From assembly GCA_026705565.1 (NCBI GenBank), contig JAPPAJ010000176.1, positions 1 to 42,390 of the forward strand: a DNA stretch of 42,390 bases, written 5' to 3'. The position numbers were made by a program, and so were the translations under genes. The stretch comes from Caldilineaceae bacterium (lineage in GTDB: Bacteria; Chloroflexota; Anaerolineae; Caldilineales; Caldilineaceae). The notes under the pieces were generated by a model that saw nothing but the letters and a program-made list of their open reading frames with translations, had not been told where the DNA came from and ran no database searches. Positions 28,733 through 35,994 of the stretch are shown here, piece by piece (within the stretch, counting starts at the first letter, position 1; every line of letters begins with the position of its first letter).

Positions 28733-29395
28733 GTGAACAATCCGGAAGATCGGGCCAGGCCCCCGTCGCGCGCCATGCTCCTTCAGTGGCTCGGCACGGC
28801 GGCGGGCAGCCGCAAGTGGCCTCTTGAACCCAAGGATTCCATTGTCATCGGGCGCGATGAGGACTGCGACATCGTGCTGGACAATCGCCTGGTCAGCCGG
28901 GCACACGCCGAAATCTTCTGGCGGGACGGCGAGTATTTCATCCGGGATCTGGACAGCAAGAACGGCACCAGTGTCAACGGCCAGCCCTTGGTGTACGAAA
29001 AACGGCTTCAGGATGGCGACGAGGTACAGGTGGCGCTGCGCTACAAACTGGCCTTTGCCGGGGAGGATGCCACTGCCGATTTGGCCTGGGAAGGGGAATT
29101 GCACGGCATCTCGATCAATCCGGAACTGAGGACCGCGTCCATCAATGGTGTGCCCGTGGAACTCAGCCTGCGGCAGTTTCGCCTGCTGCACGTTTTGTGG
29201 CAGGCCGGGGGCAGCGTGGTGACCCGCAGCCAAATCAAACAGGCCGTCTGGCCCGAGGCGGAACCGGACGGTATCAGCCGGCAGTCCATCGACGCCCTGG
29301 TCCGGCGCATGCGGTTGACGCTGCTGGAGCTGGACGCCTCCACGGACCGCATCGTGACGGTCCGCCACCACGGCTATCGTCTTGTTGGGGACTGA
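28733..29395 (+). CDS. FHA-domain winged-helix transcription regulator
   Basis: A 220-aa protein in the order FHA then winged helix. The FHA domain (residues ~20-108) keeps phospho-threonine-binding residues: GR at 40-41, Ser55 and His58 (LVSRAHAE), and NG at 77-78 (DLDSKNGTSVNG). Residues ~125-218 are an OmpR/Trans_reg_C-type wHTH (VELSLRQFRLLHVLWQ, then IDALVRRMRL and a wing VRHHGYRLVG). The order is the reverse of mycobacterial EmbR (wHTH first, FHA last). No receiver domain. The start GTG 28733 lacks a good ribosome-binding site; an in-frame ATG lies at 28775. It overlaps or abuts hemW, implying co-transcription. A phospho-protein-controlled transcription factor is inferred. Confidence 0.9.
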   Translation: MNNPEDRARPPSRAMLLQWLGTAAGSRKWPLEPKDSIVIGRDEDCDIVLDNRLVSRAHAEIFWRDGEYFIRDLDSKNGTSVNGQPLVYEKRLQDGDEVQVALRYKLAFAGEDATADLAWEGELHGISINPELRTASINGVPVELSLRQFRLLHVLWQAGGSVVTRSQIKQAVWPEAEPDGISRQSIDALVRRMRLTLLELDASTDRIVTVRHHGYRLVGD

Positions 29396-29396
29396 G

Positions 29397-30626
29397 TTGG
29401 CATTCGATCCCGTGGCGGCACCGCCGCAGCCCTGGGTTTGGGACGGTCCCGGCGCCGGCGATCTGGGGCTCTATGTCCACATCCCCTTTTGCGCGCGCAA
29501 GTGCGTCTACTGCGACTTCAACACCTATGCGGGCTTGGAGGCCCTCCACGACCGGACGGTGGAATCGCTGTGCAACGAGATTCGGATGCGGGGTCGGCAG
29601 ACCAACCGTCCCGGACTGGTGTCGGTCTTTCTGGGCGGTGGCACTCCCACACTGCTGGCGCCCGACCGGCTCGGGCAGTTGCTCAATGCCATCAAGTCCA
29701 GTTTCAATCTGGCACCGGACTGCGAGATCACCTGCGAGGCCAATCCCAACTCTGCCGACCGGCAGCGCTTCCAGGTCCTGGCGGCGGGCGGAGTCAACCG
29801 GGTTTCGATTGGCGCCCAGAGCTTCGACCCAGCCGAATTGCAGTTGCTGGGACGCTGGCACGATGCCTCCGCCATCGGCAAGGCGGTGACGGAGGCGCGA
29901 CAGGCCGGGATTGACAATGTCAGCCTGGATCTCATCTACGGATTGCCTGGCCAAAGCCCGGAGCGTTTCCAACGCTCCCTGGCGCGTGCACTGGAACTGC
30001 GGCCGGACCATCTCTCCCTGTATGCCCTGACGGTGGAGCGGGGCACGCCTCTGGCCCGCATGGTCCGGGAAGCCGAAGTCCCGGAGCCGGACGACGACGC
30101 GGCGGCGGACATGTATCTCGCAGCCATCGAGGCTTGCCGTACCGCCGGCTTCACCCACTACGAAGTGGCAAACTGGAGTCGCACCCCGGAACGGCATGCC
30201 AGTCGCCACAATCGTCTCTATTGGCGCAACCAGTCGTGGCTGGGCATCGGTCCCGGGGCCCACAGCCATCGCCGTGCCGCACGCGGCCGGACAGGGACCA
30301 GCCTGCGCTGGTGGAACCTGAAGGCCGTCCCGGCCTATGTTCGCTGCTTGCGGGACGGGGCATCCCCGGTCGCGGGCCGTGAGCGGGTGGATCCGAAACT
30401 GTCCCAGGCGGAATCGCTGATGCTCGGCCTGCGGCTGTTGGAGGAAGGGGTGGCGGACGCCACCTTCCGCCGCGAGCACGGCATGGGGCTGTGGGAACGG
30501 TTCGGATCGGTCCTGGAACACCTGATGGACAAGGGCTTGCTGCGCTTCGAATCGGAACGGATTCTGCTGACGCACAGGGGCCTGCTGTTTCACAATAGAG
30601 TGGCCGAGGCGCTGCTTCCCTCCTGA
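29397..30626 (+). CDS. hemW: Radical SAM heme chaperone HemW
   Basis: A 409-aa radical SAM protein, formerly called coproporphyrinogen oxidase-like. The Fe-S motif CARKCVYC uses Cys32, Cys36 and Cys39. FLGGGTPTLL is the SAM-binding GGE-equivalent, and RHNRLYW is the HNxxYW motif that marks HemW rather than HemN. HemW inserts heme into respiratory proteins. The C-terminal winged-helix-like domain (RREHGMGLWERFG) is present. The TTG at 29397, one base after the FHA stop with GGGG upstream, is chosen; another TTG lies at 29382 and would overlap by 14 bases. Confidence 0.93.
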   Translation: MAFDPVAAPPQPWVWDGPGAGDLGLYVHIPFCARKCVYCDFNTYAGLEALHDRTVESLCNEIRMRGRQTNRPGLVSVFLGGGTPTLLAPDRLGQLLNAIKSSFNLAPDCEITCEANPNSADRQRFQVLAAGGVNRVSIGAQSFDPAELQLLGRWHDASAIGKAVTEARQAGIDNVSLDLIYGLPGQSPERFQRSLARALELRPDHLSLYALTVERGTPLARMVREAEVPEPDDDAAADMYLAAIEACRTAGFTHYEVANWSRTPERHASRHNRLYWRNQSWLGIGPGAHSHRRAARGRTGTSLRWWNLKAVPAYVRCLRDGASPVAGRERVDPKLSQAESLMLGLRLLEEGVADATFRREHGMGLWERFGSVLEHLMDKGLLRFESERILLTHRGLLFHNRVAEALLPS

Positions 30627-30665
30627 GTTCCCGCACTCGGTGGCCCACCTACCCGGACCCGCACC

Positions 30666-31202
30666 ATGATTGCCCTGTATCCCGGCAAGTTCGACCCCTT
30701 CCACAACGGGCATCTCGACATCGTCACCCGCGCGCAGGTGTTGTTTGACGAAGTGGTCGTTGCTGTCTATGCGAACCCCGATGCCAACGTCCTGTTTGAT
30801 GCCCCAAAGCGATGCGAGCTTGCGTACGAGGCCACCAAACACCTGCCTGGAGTGTCGGTCCTCGACTACCGGGGTCTGACGGTGGACTGTGCGCGGCGCG
30901 TGGGGGCCGGGGTTGTGGTCAGGGGCCTGCGCAATCTGGCTGATTACGAGTTCGAATTTCAGGTTGGCACCGCCAACCGCGACATGGTGCCCGAGGTCGA
31001 TCTCTGCTGCTTCTTCACGTCTGCGCAGTTCTCGTTCCTGAGTGCCTCAATTCTGAAGGAGGTGGCGAGCCTGCACGGGGATTTCGCGAAATGGGCACCC
31101 CCCGCGACAGTCGCGGCCCTGTGCACACGCTTCGACATCCCGGAGCCGGCCACTTCGGAGTCGATGGCACTGCCAAAGAGCCGTCGTTCCCACCAGGACT
31201 AG
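30666..31202 (+). CDS. coaD: Phosphopantetheine adenylyltransferase
   Basis: A 178-aa nucleotidyltransferase for the penultimate CoA step (4'-phosphopantetheine plus ATP to dephospho-CoA). It begins ALYPGKFDPFHNGHLDIV, with HxGH instead of the usual TxGH of CoaD. RGLRNLADYEFEFQ and the SASILKEVA block (usually SSSxxKE) are CoaD hallmarks, so NadD is unlikely. The C-terminus is ~15 residues longer than typical. It follows hemW by 39 bases. Confidence 0.93.
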   Translation: MIALYPGKFDPFHNGHLDIVTRAQVLFDEVVVAVYANPDANVLFDAPKRCELAYEATKHLPGVSVLDYRGLTVDCARRVGAGVVVRGLRNLADYEFEFQVGTANRDMVPEVDLCCFFTSAQFSFLSASILKEVASLHGDFAKWAPPATVAALCTRFDIPEPATSESMALPKSRRSHQD

Positions 31203-31231
31203 CACCGTCCAAGGCAACTTTGGGGCCCTTT

Positions 31232-31239
31232 GCTATAAT
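31232..31239 (+). promoter_or_regulatory. Extended -10 element upstream of SepIVA-like gene
   Basis: TGCTATAAT: consensus -10 with upstream TG, 57 bases before the ATG at 31297. No clear -35. It suggests a new transcription start for the SepIVA/DUF177/rpmF part. Confidence 0.55.
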
Positions 31240-31296
31240 CGCAGGCTAGTCGTTGAAGCCCGCGGCGCCGGTTGGCGCTCCAAGGAAGCCCTATCC

Positions 31297-31797
31297 ATGA
31301 CCGAAATCCTGACGATCATCGACGAGTTCGAGAACTTGATTCAGAACAGTCGCCGCGTTCCGATGTCCTCCAGCGTCCGCGTCGATCAGAAGCAGGCCAT
31401 GGCACTGATCGATCGCATGCGCATCAGCGTGCCCAGTTCCGTCAAGGAAGGGGAGCGTATGATGCAGGACCGCGACCAAATTCTGGCCGAGGCGCGCAGT
31501 CAGGCTGAGGGCATTCTGCAGGATGCCGAGGAGGAGGCCGCCGGCATGGTGGCGGAAGAGGAAATCATGAATCGCGCCCGCATCGAGGTGGACAGCCTGC
31601 TGGCGGCCACGCGCGAGGAAGTGGTCCGCATGCGGGCTGATGCCGAGAAGTACCAGTTCGACCAGCTGGAGGATCTGAGCAATACGGTCAGCGGATTGCT
31701 CAACGAAGTTCACCGGGGCATGAGCGAGTTGCAGTTCCGCATGGGCGAACACGAGGACGAACTGGCGGAGGAACCGGAGTACAGGGAATTCATTTAG
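31297..31797 (+). CDS. SepIVA/DivIVA-like coiled-coil protein
   Basis: A 166-aa, largely helical, acidic protein. The pattern is an N-terminal FENLIQNSRRVPMSSSVRV segment, then a long coiled coil with RDQILAEARSQAEGILQDAEEEA and LLAATREEVVRMRADAEKY, ending in a VHRGMSELQFRM helix. This matches SepIVA-type DivIVA relatives of Actinobacteria and Chloroflexota, implicated in septum and wall organisation. It has no membrane segment. The name is by pattern and neighbourhood (DUF177 and rpmF follow); such proteins are sometimes mislabelled as ATP synthase b subunits. Confidence 0.7.
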   Translation: MTEILTIIDEFENLIQNSRRVPMSSSVRVDQKQAMALIDRMRISVPSSVKEGERMMQDRDQILAEARSQAEGILQDAEEEAAGMVAEEEIMNRARIEVDSLLAATREEVVRMRADAEKYQFDQLEDLSNTVSGLLNEVHRGMSELQFRMGEHEDELAEEPEYREFI

Positions 31798-31875
31798 GCC
31801 TCCGGCTTCGTTCGCCGCACCGGCGCCCGCAGGGTTGGTTCGACGAGCGGCCGCGTTTCCCTTGTCCGCACAAGC

Positions 31876-32466
31876 ATGTTGTTCAATGCGGCCTGGCTGC
31901 TGGCCCAGTCCACCGGTGCGACGCGGGATTGGCATCTGAATGAGGATATTGCCGGGCACTGGCCCGATCTGACTCCGGCCGCCCGCCTGACCGGGCACGT
32001 GCGCCTGACCCGGATTCACTGCGGCATTCTGGCGACCGGCCGCCTGGACACCGTACTCAAGCTTGATTGCAGCCGCTGCCTGGAGCCGGTTGAGCACCCG
32101 GTGGCCGTGGAACTGGAGGAAGTGTTCCGCCCCCTCAAGGACGTGGAAACCGGGCGTTACCTGCATCCGGAGGACTACACCGGGCCGGAGGAATCGGTGT
32201 TTGACGAGGCGCTCCTGATCAACGAGCGCCATGAATTGGACCTCGGCGAAGTGGTGCGGCAGCACCTCTGGATTGGCGCGTTGCAGTATCCGGTCTGTAC
32301 GATTGAGGAGCCGGAGGACTGCGAATTCTTCCGGGAAAGCCGACTGGACCTGGCGCGGGCCAACCGCGACGGCACGGAGGCCGAGGCCATCGAGCCCGTG
32401 GATCCGCGCTGGAGCGCACTGTTGCCGTTGCTGAACCCGGAACAGAACCGGGACGCGGACAGGTAG
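31876..32466 (+). CDS. DUF177 (YceD-like) protein
   Basis: A 196-aa DUF177 protein. CSRCLEPVEHPVAVELEEVF is the conserved core, followed by an acidic middle and LDLGEVVRQHLWIGALQYPVC, the family's LxExxxexLlLxxPxxPxC equivalent. The usual CxxxCxGLC tail is degenerate here (CTIEEPEDC). YceD/DUF177 genes almost always precede rpmF, as here; a role in 23S rRNA or ribosome maturation has been proposed. The start ATG 31876 lacks a clear ribosome-binding site. Confidence 0.85.
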   Translation: MLFNAAWLLAQSTGATRDWHLNEDIAGHWPDLTPAARLTGHVRLTRIHCGILATGRLDTVLKLDCSRCLEPVEHPVAVELEEVFRPLKDVETGRYLHPEDYTGPEESVFDEALLINERHELDLGEVVRQHLWIGALQYPVCTIEEPEDCEFFRESRLDLARANRDGTEAEAIEPVDPRWSALLPLLNPEQNRDADR

Positions 32467-32501
32467 GCGGCTCTGCATTTCCAAAGTCCAGGAGAAGAAT
32501 C

Positions 32502-32699
32502 ATGCCCCCCCAGCCAAAACGCAAAGTGAGCCGCACCAGGGCGCGCAAGAAACGATCGCACCACGCACTCGGTCGGATCATGCCCTTGCAGTGTTCCACG
32601 CCGGGTTGCGAGGGCACGGTCCTGCCCCATCAGGGCTGCATGGTGTGCGGGACCTATCGCGGCCGCCGATTCCTGGAAGATGCGGCCGATGAGGCCTAG
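32502..32699 (+). CDS. rpmF: 50S ribosomal protein bL32
   Basis: A 65-aa zinc-binding L32. The basic N-terminus PPQPKRKVSRTRARKKRSHH is followed by a zinc ribbon with Cys pairs at CSTPGC and CMVC, with the typical PHQGCMVCGTYRGR. The start is secured by AGGAGA upstream of the ATG. It retains all four Cys, so it is the zinc-containing (C+) type. Confidence 0.95.
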   Translation: MPPQPKRKVSRTRARKKRSHHALGRIMPLQCSTPGCEGTVLPHQGCMVCGTYRGRRFLEDAADEA

Positions 32700-32728
32700 C
32701 TTCGCAGTATCCCCGATACCGGGCTCCG

Positions 32729-33697
32729 GTGTACACAGCTGAAACCGCCCCGCTGGCCTTGTTGTTTCCGGGCCAGGGTAGTCAGGCGGTAGGGATGGGG
32801 CAATCGCTCCTGGACGGATCGGCGGTTGCGCGTGCCGTGTTTGGCGAAGCCGAGGACATCCTCGGCTTTGAACTGACCAGGATGTGCCTGGAAGGTCCGG
32901 CCGAGGAACTGGCGGACACCTACAACACGCAGCCTGCACTGCTGACGGTCAGCATTGCGGTCCTGAGGGAAACCGCGGCGCGCATGGGGGATCGCCTGTC
33001 CCTGCCGACGGCGTTCGCCGGCCACAGCATGGGCGAGTATTCGGCCCTGGTGGCCGCCGGAGCCTTGACGTTCGCGGACGGGTTGCGGCTGGTGCGCGAG
33101 CGGGGCCGCCTGATGCGCGAGGCCGGTCTCCGGAACCCCGGCCGCATGGCGGCGGTGCTGGGCATGGACGCGGACAGTCTGGCTGCACTCTGCGGGGAAG
33201 TTGCCGACGACTGCGGCGAGATCGTGCAGATTGCCAACGACAACAGCCCGGCGCAGCAGGTGGTGTCCGGAACCGTGGCCGCGGTTGCCCAAGTGGAAAA
33301 ACGGGCTCCGGACCGCGGCGCGCGTCGGGTGGTGCCGCTGGACGTGAGTATTGCGGCCCACTGCCCCCTGATGGCCTCGGCCGCGGAGGGCATGGCCCGG
33401 GCCGTGGCGGCGGTTGAAATTCGGGAACCGGTGGCGGCGGTAGTCCTCAACACCACCGCCGAACCCTCGCGCGATCCGGCTGCCATCCGCCGGGAGCTGG
33501 TGGATCAGATGACGGGCGGGGTGTTGTGGCGTGCCAGTGTGCAACGCATCGCGGACCTGGGAGTCACCGCCATGGCCGAACTGGGCAGCGGCAATGTCCT
33601 GTCCGGCCTGAGTCGGCGTATTGTGCGCCGCATGCCCATTTCATCCCTGCAGACCATGGCCGACATCGAGTCCTGGTGCGCTGCCCGGGCGGGTTGA
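32729..33697 (+). CDS. fabD: Malonyl-CoA:ACP transacylase
   Basis: A 322-aa FabD that loads malonate onto acyl-carrier protein for fatty-acid synthesis. It has the oxyanion motif FPGQGSQAVGMG, the nucleophile Ser100 in GHSMGEYSALVAAGAL, and the catalytic His in SIAAHCPLM. The Arg expected for malonate binding lies in the VRERGRLM block. Starts at GTG 32729, 29 bases after rpmF. plsX, fabH and acpP, which often sit in this cluster, are absent. Confidence 0.95.
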   Translation: MYTAETAPLALLFPGQGSQAVGMGQSLLDGSAVARAVFGEAEDILGFELTRMCLEGPAEELADTYNTQPALLTVSIAVLRETAARMGDRLSLPTAFAGHSMGEYSALVAAGALTFADGLRLVRERGRLMREAGLRNPGRMAAVLGMDADSLAALCGEVADDCGEIVQIANDNSPAQQVVSGTVAAVAQVEKRAPDRGARRVVPLDVSIAAHCPLMASAAEGMARAVAAVEIREPVAAVVLNTTAEPSRDPAAIRRELVDQMTGGVLWRASVQRIADLGVTAMAELGSGNVLSGLSRRIVRRMPISSLQTMADIESWCAARAG

Positions 33698-33745
33698 AGC
33701 CTGCCGAATCCGGTGCATCGGGCTCGAAATGCCTTCGGTTTGCTG

Positions 33746-33754
33746 TGCTAGAAT
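33746..33754 (+). promoter_or_regulatory. Extended -10-like element before fabG
   Basis: TGCTAGAAT (extended -10, one mismatch to TATAAT) 46 bases before the fabG ATG. It is similar to the element at 31232. No strong -35. Confidence 0.35.
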
Positions 33755-33800
33755 CGGCCGCCGAAGGCCCTCCGGCAGCCGGTGGCTGCGCCCTCCATTG

Positions 33801-34547
33801 ATGAACCTGAAGGACAGAATCGCGCTCGTCACCGGCAGCAGTCGCGGCATTGGTGCCGCGATTGCGTCCGCATTGGCCGCACGGGGCGCGTTCGTGGTCG
33901 TCAACTACCGGGCGGACGAGGATGGAGCCGCGTGCGTGGCGGACGGCATCCGCCAGGCCGGGGGCGACTGCGCCGTCGTCCAGGCCGATGTCGCGGACGG
34001 TCAGGCGGCGGCCGGACTGGTCAAGGAGACACTTGCCTTCAAGGGCCGCCTGGATATTCTGGTCAACAATGCCGGCCTGACCCGGGACGGGCTGTTGATG
34101 TCGATGAAGGAACAGGACTGGGATTCGGTGATCAGGACCAATCTGACCAGCGTCTATCAGGTCACGCGACCGGCGGTGCGCAGCATGTTGCGCAAGCGTC
34201 GTGGCGCCATCATCAACATTGCCAGCGTGGTGGGCCTTTCAGGTGCGGCAGGCCAGACCAACTACGCGGCGAGCAAGGCGGGATTGATTGGATTTACCAA
34301 GGCACTCGCCCGAGAGGTGGGGAGCCGCGGCATCACGGTCAACGCCATTGCTCCCGGCTTCATTCCCACTGCCCTCACGGAGGTCCTGCCGGAAGATCAT
34401 GTGCAGCACGTGATCGCCCAGACGCCCCTTGGGCGCATGGGCACGTGTGAAGAAGTGGCCCGGGCCGCCGCCTTTCTGGCCTCCGAGGATGCCGCCTTCA
34501 TCACCGGCCAGACCCTGGCGGTGGACGGCGGACTGACAATGCAATGA
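33801..34547 (+). CDS. fabG: 3-oxoacyl-ACP reductase
   Basis: A 248-aa short-chain dehydrogenase, the NADPH-dependent beta-ketoacyl-ACP reductase. TGSSRGIG (residues 11-18) is the nucleotide loop, and NNAG is at 89-92. The catalytic residues are Ser142, Tyr155 and Lys159 (NYAASKAG), with Asn114. It ends PEDAAFITGQTLAVDGGLTM-like, typical of FabG. The start at 33801 (ATG) gives the family's normal N-terminus MNLKDRIALVTG. Overlaps nusB by four bases (ATGA). Confidence 0.95.
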   Translation: MNLKDRIALVTGSSRGIGAAIASALAARGAFVVVNYRADEDGAACVADGIRQAGGDCAVVQADVADGQAAAGLVKETLAFKGRLDILVNNAGLTRDGLLMSMKEQDWDSVIRTNLTSVYQVTRPAVRSMLRKRRGAIINIASVVGLSGAAGQTNYAASKAGLIGFTKALAREVGSRGITVNAIAPGFIPTALTEVLPEDHVQHVIAQTPLGRMGTCEEVARAAAFLASEDAAFITGQTLAVDGGLTMQ

Positions 34548-35155
34548 CCGGATTTGCATCAGTCGGGGAGGCCGGCGTTGTGTCCAAGCCTTCCTGGAGA
34601 TCCCCCGGAATCCGCCCTGCCGAACCGGCCGCGGACGAGGCCGTGCGCGAAGTGCTGGTGGAGGAAGGCTGGCTGGGCGCGGATCCTGCCTACAGGGGGC
34701 ACCACAGCCGTTATCGCGCAATCGCCCTGCAAGTCCTGTACGAATGCGACACCACGCACCATCCGCTGAGCCAGGTGCTGCAGCGGCGGTTTGCCAGTCT
34801 GCGGCAAAATGGCATGGCGCTGACCTCCCGCGGCCAGGATTTGGTGCGCGGCCTGGTTAGCGGAGCCTGGGAGGATCGGGACGAAATCGACCGGATCATC
34901 GGCGGGGCGGCCCGGCGCTTTCCCGTTGACACCTTGTCGGTGTTGGACCGCAACATCATGCGGCTGGCTGTGCAGGAAATGCTGGACCCGACGATGGCCA
35001 AGTCCGTCAAGGTGATTGTCGTTGAGGCCGTGGCCCTGGCCGAGCGCTACGGCACCGACCAGTCGCCGGCCTTTGTGCACGGGGTGCTGGGTGCCGTCAG
35101 CCAGCGGCTGGCACGCCGCGCCGATTACGCGTTCCCCGAGGAAACGGGCCGGTAG
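34544..35155 (+). CDS. nusB: Transcription antitermination factor NusB
   Basis: A 203-aa NusB, which with NusE (S10) binds boxA for rRNA antitermination. The all-helical core starts at RYRAIALQVLYECDT (about residue 56). It contains LVRGLVSGAWEDRDEIDRII and the signature RFPVDTLSVLDRNIMRLAVQEML, then KVIVVEAVALAERYGTD. An N-terminal extension of ~55 residues is unusual. The start ATG overlaps the fabG stop; in-frame GTGs further on (e.g. 34580) could give a shorter protein. Confidence 0.92.
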   Translation: MTGFASVGEAGVVSKPSWRSPGIRPAEPAADEAVREVLVEEGWLGADPAYRGHHSRYRAIALQVLYECDTTHHPLSQVLQRRFASLRQNGMALTSRGQDLVRGLVSGAWEDRDEIDRIIGGAARRFPVDTLSVLDRNIMRLAVQEMLDPTMAKSVKVIVVEAVALAERYGTDQSPAFVHGVLGAVSQRLARRADYAFPEETGR

Positions 35156-35157
35156 CC

Positions 35158-35880
35158 ATGGGACTGAACGGACCGAACTTCCTGGGCATTGGATTGCCCG
35201 AACTGATGTTCATCATCGTGTTGGGCCTGGTCGTGCTGGGTCCGGATCGCCTGCCCACGGTGGCCAAGGACCTGATTCGGGCCTTTTTCCGGATCCGCAA
35301 CCTGTCCAAAGACCTGACCGGCCAGTTGGAGGCCGAGCTTGGGTTCGACGAACTCAAGGAGTTGCGGGAACTCAAAGGCATGAAGACCGGCGGACTGGTC
35401 GAGGCTTGGGCCAACGACGAACTGGACCTCGATCTCGACGGCGAAAACTCCGTGACCGATCAGATCGAGGAAGAAAAGAAAAAGAAGCGGGAGAAGGCCC
35501 GGCGCGAGCGGGAGTTGAAGCAGCGGCGCGACAAGGCCAAGCGGGAGCAGCAGGCCAAAATCGATGCCCTGCTTGAGAAGAACCAGACCGCGAAGGACGA
35601 CGGCGGCACGACGGACACCGAGGCGGATGCATCCGCCGCCGGGGCCAGCGACGCGGCCGATGGCGATACAGAGGCGGAACCGACCAACACCATCCAGAAT
35701 GTGGGGATGGACAACTTGATCGGTGCGGGCCGCGTGGATCCCGCCTACGTCGGGCAGGAAGAGAAGGACTCGACCGGCGAGCCGGACACGGTGCCGACGG
35801 CCGATGCCGAAGCCCGCGCAGCGGCCGCGGACACTGCGTCCGACCCGGAGCCGGTCCCCGCGACTCCGGATCGCAGCTGA
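35158..35880 (+). CDS. tatB: TatA/TatB-family Sec-independent translocase subunit, extended C-terminus
   Basis: A 240-aa TatA/B-type protein. The N-terminal helix is LGIGLPELMFIIVLGLVVLGPDRLPTV, with the conserved Glu and the G-P hinge, followed by an amphipathic helix (VAKDLIRAFFRIR). The rest is a charged coiled coil (EEEKKKKREKARRERELKQRR) and an acidic low-complexity tail holding a compact segment NVGMDNLIGAGRVDPAYVGQ. Length suits TatB better than TatA (~90 aa); as it is the only TatA/B in the window, the A/B assignment is provisional. It begins 2 bases after nusB. Confidence 0.85.
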   Translation: MGLNGPNFLGIGLPELMFIIVLGLVVLGPDRLPTVAKDLIRAFFRIRNLSKDLTGQLEAELGFDELKELRELKGMKTGGLVEAWANDELDLDLDGENSVTDQIEEEKKKKREKARRERELKQRRDKAKREQQAKIDALLEKNQTAKDDGGTTDTEADASAAGASDAADGDTEAEPTNTIQNVGMDNLIGAGRVDPAYVGQEEKDSTGEPDTVPTADAEARAAAADTASDPEPVPATPDRS

Positions 35881-35904
35881 GCTTCCAATCCGACTGAGGA
35901 TTGG

Positions 35905-35932
35905 CCTGCCAGGGACGCCTGGCAGGTATAGT
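35905..35932 (+). promoter_or_regulatory. Perfect palindrome next to a -10-like hexamer before tatC
   Basis: CCTGCCAGG (35905-35913), loop GACG, CCTGGCAGG (35918-35926), then TATAGT (35927-35932). The site could be a terminator after tatB or an operator overlapping a tatC promoter; the hexamer follows directly. Confidence 0.4.
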
Positions 35933-35994
35933 GCCGCCCGAACCCGCTTCCTGTTCCTTGCCGGCAATGCGCCGCCTGATTCCCGCATGACACC

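Noticed and set aside
31297-31797. Call as a second ATP synthase b subunit
   Set aside because: No N-terminal membrane helix; the pattern and neighbours fit SepIVA/DivIVA-like proteins.
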